Positions 26,701 to 33,068 of a stretch of 33,068 nt of DNA are shown piece by piece (within the stretch, counting starts at the first letter, position 1; every line of letters begins with the position of its first letter). The stretch covers positions 1-33,068 of the forward strand of contig JACRFC010000059.1 in the NCBI GenBank assembly GCA_016234355.1, read 5' to 3'. This stretch comes from Ignavibacteriales bacterium. GTDB lineage: Bacteria; Bacteroidota; Ignavibacteria; Ignavibacteriales; Melioribacteraceae. The notes beneath the pieces were generated by a model that was not told where the DNA came from, did no database searches, and worked only from the letters and a program-made list of their open reading frames with translations. The position numbers and the translations under genes were made by a program.

Positions 26701-28536
26701 ATGTCATTGGTTGCTGAAAAATATGAAACTCCGACAATTGGATTTGGAGCAAATCTTTCCGAGTTCTATAAACTTGCAAAAGATCACTTTCAGATTTCGA
26801 TAAAGAATGATAACGTCCCAATTAACAATATTAAAGAAAGCATTCGTTTCTTTTCACTTGGCCTTCCCCCAGAACTAAAAGAAATATTCATTCCCTTTTC
26901 AGATGCACCTTTATTCTGGACCTATGAATCATCTCTTCTTGCACAAATAGAAGAGTTTATGAAATCTAATTTTTCTAGGAGTGATAATTCAGGAATTAAT
27001 AAACAGATATATGAGAACTATACACGCTGGGCAACCGCTAAACTTAAAAATGAAAAAGAATACTTTGCAATTACAACAGTAAACTTTATCGAACGGGACC
27101 TGAACAAGCACAATTTTTTAAAACTTATCCTAAAAGGGATAATATTTACTTATCATAATACGTTATACAATCCGGTAAAAGCAAATGAACTATTAACTAA
27201 TGCAGTAGTTATAATTAATTCATTAAGATTGAACGATCAATTAAAAGCAGAGTTAAAATATATAATAAGTTTATACAGAGGGTTTATTCATCTTAAAGAA
27301 AATTCTTACGAACAGGCCCAAGCAATATTCAAAGAGTCACTAGAACTAAAACCATATGGAAGTACTGCAAAAATATATTTTGCTTTAACGGAAATTAATC
27401 TCGCGCATGAAGACTTAGCTTCATATTTTCTTAATGAAATATTTAATTATGATCTTCATCGTTTAGCCATTGCATTAAAGACTAATAATGCCGGTATGTT
27501 TAGTTATTTCTACCGCAATGCATTTTTCTATAATGTTTTTTCTGAAAAAGATTTTTGCAAGTGTTACGATTCGATTGAGCAATTATTGAATGTGCATAAA
27601 AATTATGATAATGAAATCATAAATATATGCATTCAAAGTCTTGCTATGATAAAGGCAAATAATTTATCGGAATATATCGATGAAGAAATGAATAAATCTT
27701 TACTGTTCACTGAAAAAATAATTCAGAATTATTCAAAGTCTACAAACATATTAATTTATGCTACATATCCAGAATTTTATAAAAAGTTAGCCGAAATAGT
27801 TGCATGTATTAGTGCTAAAATAAGAACAAGATATTATAATGAGGTAAATCAAAAATTATCAACATTTAATACTGCTATTAGTGAAAATATAAGCGCAGAA
27901 AAACACTTGCTTGATGAGCTGGAAGCTTTTAAGGTCAAAAACAAAATTGATCTAAAAGATTCTTTACAAAAAATAAATGAAGACTATGATTATGAAGCAC
28001 ATGTAATAGAAAAATTACTCAACGGATTGCCGCAATCCGACCGGTATAATCCCCGCGCATCAATGTCCAGTTATATGATATACAATATTATAATTGCTTT
28101 TCTAGTATTTTTCTTCGGGGGTGTAGCCGGTTATTCAAATAAAATGGTAGGTGATGCGTCAGAATTTAATTCGATGTTAACATTTATTTTAATAACAGCA
28201 ATTAAATGGGGCGCAATAAGTTTTTTCCTTGGGCTAATTATATCTTTAATATTTTCAGTAATAATTATTGTCGAAAGATTTGAAGTTAAATCAAAGCTGC
28301 AAAAACGATTGGTAAATTTAAAATATGGAAAGGACAAATTAATTAATGAAGTAAATAAAAATTATTCCAATAAGGAAAAAATCTTATCGGAAAATATTAG
28401 TAGCAGTATTTCACACCATCGTAAAAAAGTTGAAGAGTTAAAAGAGCAATTAAATTCTGCCGAAAAAGCTTTTACAGCAGAGGCAGAAGAACAGATAAAG
28501 AAGATCGCTTCACAACTTCCTACTCTCCCAAATTGA
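26701..28536 (+). CDS. TPR-like helical protein with two C-terminal TM helices and coiled coil, unknown
   Basis: TPR-like YIISLYRGFIHLKENSYEQAQAIFKESLELKP; TMs YMIYNIIIAFLVFFFGGVAGYS and WGAISFFLGLIISLIFSVIIIV; charged coiled-coil tail. Confidence 0.8.
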   Translation: MSLVAEKYETPTIGFGANLSEFYKLAKDHFQISIKNDNVPINNIKESIRFFSLGLPPELKEIFIPFSDAPLFWTYESSLLAQIEEFMKSNFSRSDNSGINKQIYENYTRWATAKLKNEKEYFAITTVNFIERDLNKHNFLKLILKGIIFTYHNTLYNPVKANELLTNAVVIINSLRLNDQLKAELKYIISLYRGFIHLKENSYEQAQAIFKESLELKPYGSTAKIYFALTEINLAHEDLASYFLNEIFNYDLHRLAIALKTNNAGMFSYFYRNAFFYNVFSEKDFCKCYDSIEQLLNVHKNYDNEIINICIQSLAMIKANNLSEYIDEEMNKSLLFTEKIIQNYSKSTNILIYATYPEFYKKLAEIVACISAKIRTRYYNEVNQKLSTFNTAISENISAEKHLLDELEAFKVKNKIDLKDSLQKINEDYDYEAHVIEKLLNGLPQSDRYNPRASMSSYMIYNIIIAFLVFFFGGVAGYSNKMVGDASEFNSMLTFILITAIKWGAISFFLGLIISLIFSVIIIVERFEVKSKLQKRLVNLKYGKDKLINEVNKNYSNKEKILSENISSSISHHRKKVEELKEQLNSAEKAFTAEAEEQIKKIASQLPTLPN

Positions 28537-28537
28537 C

Positions 28538-28557
28538 ATTGGCTGTATTTAGCCAAT
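28538..28557 (+). terminator. Hairpin immediately after the flagellar operon's last ORF, possible terminator
   Basis: ATTGGCT-gtattt-AGCCAAT perfect 7-bp stem starting 2 nt after the TGA stop (28534-28536); no strong T-tract. Confidence 0.4.
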
Positions 28558-28657
28558 CGAATATAATTAAACATCTCCCGAACTAATATTCTCAATATTC
28601 CCTTTGTTATCAATGGTATAGTTATTGTGAATTAAAAGGCAATAAAAATGGAAGTTG

Positions 28658-29728
28658 ATGAAGGTTGTCACTATTACCGGCATTCGTCCTGACTTTATCC
28701 GTATGAGCAAAGTTTTTGAAAAATTAGACAAAAACTTCGACCATATAATGATTCATACCGGTCAGCACTACGATGATGAACTGAGTAAGATTTTTTTTTC
28801 CGAACTGAAAATTCGGAAACCGGACTTTACTCTTGAGACCGGAAGAAGAAGCAGAAATCATTATGAACAGCTTTCATATTTATCTTCCGACGTAATAAAA
28901 CTTTTGCGGAAAAAGAAACTCCAACCTAATATTATACTTTTTTTGGGAGATTCAAATTCTGCATTGGTATCGGTTCCGCTTTTCAAAGAAGGGTATAAGA
29001 TTGGGCACATCGAAGGCGGGATGAGATCTTACGATCGAAGAATGCCCGAAGAAGTTAATAGAGTATGTTGCGATTATGTATCCGATCTAATTTTTGTCTA
29101 CACTCCTCTTTACAAAAAAAGATTGCTTTTGGAAAACAAACCGGCAAAAAATATCCACGTTGTCGGCAATACTATAGTAGAAGTCGTAAAAGATTATTTA
29201 CCAACCGGACCAAGACGTAGAAACTATATTCTTGCAGATATTCATCGCAACGAAAACCTAAGGGATGTAAAACAATTTAATCATGTGTTGAAGTATATAG
29301 ATCAATTAGGGAAGAAAACCGGTTTAGAAGTAAGGTTGGTAAAATTTAACCGCGGTGTTAAGCTGATAAATCAGCATAATCTTTTATCGGACAAAAAAAA
29401 TATTAAGCTGGCTGGTCCATACGGATTTCTTGATTACTTAAATCTTCAATACAACGCATATGGAGTTGTCTCCGATTCCGGAACAAGTCAAGAAGAATGT
29501 CCATTGCTTGGAGTGCCCGTTGCAATACCGAGATTAAAAACAGAGCGCCCTGAATCGGTTGAAAATGGAAACAGTATACTGGTTGGAGAGACAAGACCGA
29601 TAAGTACAATGGTGCATGGAACAATTTCTTTCTTTGAAAATTATTCGGTTACAAAGAAACAGCTTAAATGGCTTGGCAACGGCAGGACATCGGAAAAAAT
29701 TATTAACATATTAAAAAGGAAATTATAA
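28658..29728 (+). CDS. WecB-like UDP-N-acetylglucosamine 2-epimerase family protein
   Basis: TGIRPDFIRMSKV, HTGQHYDDELSKIFF, GHIEGGMRSYDRRMPEEVNR, DIHRNEN, SDSGTSQEECPLLGVPV; ATG 28658 preferred over TTG 28655. Confidence 0.88.
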   Translation: MKVVTITGIRPDFIRMSKVFEKLDKNFDHIMIHTGQHYDDELSKIFFSELKIRKPDFTLETGRRSRNHYEQLSYLSSDVIKLLRKKKLQPNIILFLGDSNSALVSVPLFKEGYKIGHIEGGMRSYDRRMPEEVNRVCCDYVSDLIFVYTPLYKKRLLLENKPAKNIHVVGNTIVEVVKDYLPTGPRRRNYILADIHRNENLRDVKQFNHVLKYIDQLGKKTGLEVRLVKFNRGVKLINQHNLLSDKKNIKLAGPYGFLDYLNLQYNAYGVVSDSGTSQEECPLLGVPVAIPRLKTERPESVENGNSILVGETRPISTMVHGTISFFENYSVTKKQLKWLGNGRTSEKIINILKRKL

Positions 29729-29729
29729 A

Positions 29730-30701
29730 ATGAAAAACGTTCTGATAGTTGGCGGTGCAGGATATGTTGGCGGCACAATTACGGATATGATTAAAGATGC
29801 GAACTATAATGTTCGCATTTACGATAAACTTTTATACGAAGACTCATACCGTAAAGAAGTTGATTTTGTTTACGGAGATATTCTCAATACAGACGCGCTT
29901 CTTCCGCATCTTAAATGGGCTGATGTTGTTGTGTGGCTTGCTGCAATAGTTGGCGATGGCGCTTGCCAGTTAAATCCGGATCTAACAATTGCAACTAATC
30001 AAGAATCTGTAAAGTGGCTTTCGCAAAATTTTGATAAGAGAATAATTTTTATGTCTACATGCTCGGTCTACGGCGCACAGGATAAAGAGTTAGATGAACT
30101 TTCGCCGAAGAATCCGCTCTCGCTTTATGCATCAACCAAATTAAAAGCGGAAGAATATCTGCGCGATAAAGATGCAATTGTTTTCCGGTTAGGAACATTA
30201 TTCGGCGTAGGCGATTTGTACTCGCGCATTCGTCTTGATCTTGTTGTAAACATTCTCACTGTAAAAGCATTCACAACAGGAAAGATCAGCGTGTTTGGCG
30301 GCGATCAATTCCGTCCGCTGCTTCACGTTAAAGATGTAGCGCGTGCAGTTACAATAAATTTAGAATCGCCGCACAACGGAATATTTAATCTTCACCGTCA
30401 AAACGTTCGTATTAGAGATTTGGCTTATCAAGTCCGAAATCATTTTCCCGATATCGTTATTGAGGAAACCGATATGCCGTTTCAAGACACTCGCAACTAC
30501 CGTGTAACAAGTGAAAAGGCACACAAAGTATTCGGTTATAAATCAATTCACTCAATAGATGAAGGAATTGATGAGTTGAAGTTTTTAGTGGAAACCCGGC
30601 GGATCAAAAATCTAAACAGTCCACGTTACTCAAATCAAGCTTACCTAAAAGAAATGGAAGGAATAGAACATGAACATGAACTCAGAGCCATTGCTAGTTA
30701 A
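29730..30701 (+). CDS. NAD-dependent nucleotide-sugar epimerase/dehydratase (SDR)
   Basis: VLIVGGAGYVGGTITDMI Rossmann motif; STCSVYGAQ, YASTKLKAE (YxxxK). Confidence 0.9.
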   Translation: MKNVLIVGGAGYVGGTITDMIKDANYNVRIYDKLLYEDSYRKEVDFVYGDILNTDALLPHLKWADVVVWLAAIVGDGACQLNPDLTIATNQESVKWLSQNFDKRIIFMSTCSVYGAQDKELDELSPKNPLSLYASTKLKAEEYLRDKDAIVFRLGTLFGVGDLYSRIRLDLVVNILTVKAFTTGKISVFGGDQFRPLLHVKDVARAVTINLESPHNGIFNLHRQNVRIRDLAYQVRNHFPDIVIEETDMPFQDTRNYRVTSEKAHKVFGYKSIHSIDEGIDELKFLVETRRIKNLNSPRYSNQAYLKEMEGIEHEHELRAIAS

Positions 30702-31194
30702 AAGAAGATTAGCTGTAAGTCATAGAGGTACAGTTAGTTTTGACGACGATAATAACTTTGAACCACTACTGCTTAAAGGAGGTCTCGCAGTTGACGATAG
30801 AGGGACTGTCAGCTTTGTTAACGACTTTAACTTTGATGGTGTGAAAAGATTTTATTCTGTTGAAAATCATAAACAAGGATTTATAAGAGCATGGCATGCA
30901 CACCGTAACGAAGCTAAATATGTAATGGTTGTAAAAGGCGCCGCAGTAATTGGTGCAGTACAAATTGATAATTGGGAAAAGCCATCGAAAGATTTGAAGG
31001 TACATCGTTTTGTGCTTAGCGAAAAAAATCCCTCTGTGCTTTTCATTCCATCCGGTTATGCAAATGGTTTCATGTCTTTAACGGAAGACACAAAAATAAT
31101 TTTCTTTTCAACATCGGAATTAAAAGAGAGTCTCAATGACGACGTGAGATATGACGCCTGTTACTGGGACATTTGGAAAGTAGAAGAGAGGTGA
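30670..31194 (+). CDS. FdtA/WxcM-like cupin (sugar 3,4-ketoisomerase / dTDP-4-dehydrorhamnose 3,5-epimerase-related)
   Basis: GLAVDDRGTVSFVNDFNFDGVKRFYSVENHKQGFIRAWHAHRNEAKYVMVVKGAAVIGAVQ; start uncertain. Confidence 0.82.
   Translation: MNMNSEPLLVKRRLAVSHRGTVSFDDDNNFEPLLLKGGLAVDDRGTVSFVNDFNFDGVKRFYSVENHKQGFIRAWHAHRNEAKYVMVVKGAAVIGAVQIDNWEKPSKDLKVHRFVLSEKNPSVLFIPSGYANGFMSLTEDTKIIFFSTSELKESLNDDVRYDACYWDIWKVEER
30685..30834 (+). repeat. Tandem 25-codon repeat within the N-terminus of the cupin ORF
   Basis: EPLLVKRRLAVSHRGTVSFDDDNNF (30685-30759) / EPLLLKGGLAVDDRGTVSFVNDFNF (30760-30834), 17/25 identical by manual count. Confidence 0.85.
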
Positions 31195-32039
31195 TCGTGG
31201 AAAAAATATTAGTCGTTGGTTCAACCGGTATGCTTGGTTATGCAGTTAGTTACTATTTCAAATCGAAGGATTACCAGGTTGTAGAAATTTCTCGAAACGA
31301 ATTCGACATCGCGAATGACCCGATGAGCATGTTTGAGAAATATCTTGATGGTGTTGATGTTGTAATTAATTGTGCCGGAGTAATTAAACCCACTATTGCA
31401 AAGAACACTATAGAAAATGTTCTGAAAATAAATTCTCTTTTCCCCAGAAATCTTGCAAAGGTTTGCGGCAAAAGGGGAATAAAATGCTTTCATATTACAA
31501 CCGATTGCGTTTACACCGGCAAGAAAGGAAAATACACGGAAGAAGACTATTTCGATGCGGATGATTTATACGGCTTAAGCAAAAACGCCGGCGAGAATAA
31601 AGATTGCATGGTTCTCCGCACATCTATAATAGGTGAAGAGAATGGACAAAGCCGTTCGTTGCTAGAATGGGCTAAAAGTCAAGCCGGTAAAGAAGTGTGC
31701 GGCTTTACCAACCATTTATGGAACGGAGTAACAACATTATACCTGGCGGAAATAATTGAAAATATTATAAAGCAGGACTTATATCAAAAAGGAATTTTTC
31801 ACATTCATTCTCCGAACACAGTTAATAAGTATGAGTTACTGCAAATTTTTAATCGTGTTTATGATCTTCATCTAAAAATCAATTCAGCTGAAGCAAAAGA
31901 AGCTGTTGATAGAAGTATGAAAAGTGTCAATTTATTATCAAGCAAAGTAGCAGTAAAAAATCTGGAAATACAAATCGAAGAAATGAAAGAATTTTTCTCA
32001 GAAAAGGAAATTGTTCAATGCAGCATTCACGCGAACTAA
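31191..32039 (+). CDS. RmlD-like NAD(P)-dependent sugar reductase (SDR)
   Basis: ILVVGSTGMLGYAVSYYF, VVINCAGVIKPTIA, HITTDCVYTGKKGKYTEEDYFDADDLYGLSKNAGE; GTG at 31191 (or 31197) more plausible than TTG 31173. Confidence 0.88.
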   Translation: MIVEKILVVGSTGMLGYAVSYYFKSKDYQVVEISRNEFDIANDPMSMFEKYLDGVDVVINCAGVIKPTIAKNTIENVLKINSLFPRNLAKVCGKRGIKCFHITTDCVYTGKKGKYTEEDYFDADDLYGLSKNAGENKDCMVLRTSIIGEENGQSRSLLEWAKSQAGKEVCGFTNHLWNGVTTLYLAEIIENIIKQDLYQKGIFHIHSPNTVNKYELLQIFNRVYDLHLKINSAEAKEAVDRSMKSVNLLSSKVAVKNLEIQIEEMKEFFSEKEIVQCSIHAN

Positions 32040-33068
32040 CAAAAGAGAATTGGCATGAAGACCTAATTACAATTTTAGCCGGGTCTCTTAAACCGGAAGT
32101 GTATGTAGAACTTGGATTATATCAGTGTGAGTTATTTAATAAAATTATTCCGCACGCAAATAAACTTTATGGAGTTGATATAAATTCGGAAGCTGCGAAG
32201 TGGATGAAGAAATCGGAGAAAACATTTTTCTTCCATGGAACCACCGACGAGTTTGCTGCGGAAATTAAATGCCGCAACATTAAAATAGATTTACTTTTCA
32301 TAGATGCTGATCATTCCAAAGAATCCGTGCTAAAAGATTTCTGGAATTACTTTCCTTACGTAAAAGATCATGGTATTATTTTGCTGCACGATACTCACCC
32401 GAAAAATTTACAATACACAGATAAAGGTTACTGCGGTGATGCATTTCTTGTTATAGATGAATTGAAACAGCATCAGGATAAATTTGAATTGATGACGATT
32501 CCTCTTCATCCCGGTTTAACTTTAATTCGAAAAAGGAACAAACAGATTAAATGGATGGAAGAACAAACAAAACAAGATGTATCTAAAGAACCAATCATGT
32601 TGGAAAATAAAAGATATAAAATTGTTGCCATTACACAAGTCTATAATGAGTTAAGAAAAAATAATTTAGAACGGTTCTGGAAATACCTTGAACCTGTTGT
32701 TGACGGCTTAGTTGTTTATGATGACGGCAGCACTGACGGCAGTTACGAGTATTTATCCGATAAAGCAATTTTTATTTTGAAAGACGGTGAAAATGATTTT
32801 AAGAATGAAATCAACCATAAAAAAGTTTTGCTTGAGACGGCGCTCCAATTAAAACCCGATTTTATTCTATGGTTGGATGCAGATGAAGTATTAACTGCAA
32901 ACGCTGCAACAGAAATTCAGAACCTTTGCAGATACGCCGATGAAAATAAAATTGATGGAATAAGTTTTCACGAGATCAATTTATGGCGAAGCAATTCCTG
33001 GCAGAGATTGGATAATGCATACGATAACGGCTGGTTCGTTCGTTTATGGAGAGTTACACCGGATTTAA
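32018..33068 (+). CDS. Class I SAM methyltransferase-family domain fused to GT2 family glycosyltransferase, 3'-truncated
   Basis: Not in ORF track because open at the window end. MQHSRELTKENWHEDLITILAGSLKPEVYVELGLYQCELFNKIIP...IDLLFIDADHSKESVLKDF; then YKIVAITQVYNELRKNNLERFWKYLEPVVDGLVVYDDGSTDGS...FILWLDADEVLT. Confidence 0.85.
   Translation, partial: MQHSRELTKENWHEDLITILAGSLKPEVYVELGLYQCELFNKIIPHANKLYGVDINSEAAKWMKKSEKTFFFHGTTDEFAAEIKCRNIKIDLLFIDADHSKESVLKDFWNYFPYVKDHGIILLHDTHPKNLQYTDKGYCGDAFLVIDELKQHQDKFELMTIPLHPGLTLIRKRNKQIKWMEEQTKQDVSKEPIMLENKRYKIVAITQVYNELRKNNLERFWKYLEPVVDGLVVYDDGSTDGSYEYLSDKAIFILKDGENDFKNEINHKKVLLETALQLKPDFILWLDADEVLTANAATEIQNLCRYADENKIDGISFHEINLWRSNSWQRLDNAYDNGWFVRLWRVTPDL

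Noticed and set aside
28614-28630. Second sigma-54-like site TGGTATA-GTTA-TTGTG before the WecB-like gene
   Set aside because: GG-N10-GT rather than GC at -12; only a partial match, not strong enough to call.
30776-30783. Strong Shine-Dalgarno-like AAAGGAGG inside the cupin ORF, suggesting an internal start
   Set aside because: No in-frame ATG/GTG/TTG at suitable distance downstream; the first in-frame GTG (about 30838) is far away and would delete conserved residues.
1508-31493. All other minus-strand ORFs in the track (60-112 aa)
   Set aside because: Each lies antisense to well-supported plus-strand genes and none shows recognisable domains or a plausible start context.

Overview
The window is a dense, entirely plus-strand flagellar locus of low GC. 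The signal-peptide style (…FGQ/FAQ) and gene content suggest a flagellated Bacteroidota/Ignavibacteria-like bacterium, which is an inference. Gene order: 'fliP(partial)-fliQ-fliR-flhB-flhA-flhF-flhG, a ~107 bp gap with a good sigma-54-type (-24/-12) motif, a small TM protein, fliA, two tandem HDOD proteins, a degenerate histidine-kinase-like protein, a membrane/coil protein, flgF-flgG-flgA-flgH-flgI-flgJ(SLT fusion)-flgN-like-flgK-flgL, motA1-motB1, fliW-csrA, a REC-Hpt protein, motA2-motB2, a REC protein, a REC-DHp protein, an unknown protein, a PAS histidine kinase and a TPR/2-TM protein. After a hairpin the locus changes to sugar/glycan genes: WecB-like epimerase, NAD-dependent epimerase, FdtA/WxcM-like cupin, RmlD-like reductase, and a methyltransferase-GT2 fusion open at the window end. 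The most unusual content is a non-Che signalling set embedded in the flagellar operon: tandem HDODs, a kinase-like protein lacking its phospho-His, a receiver-DHp protein without an ATPase domain, a REC-Hpt, a lone REC and a PAS kinase, together with two unrelated stator pairs and two unassigned proteins. No RNA genes, CRISPR arrays or mobile elements were recognised.
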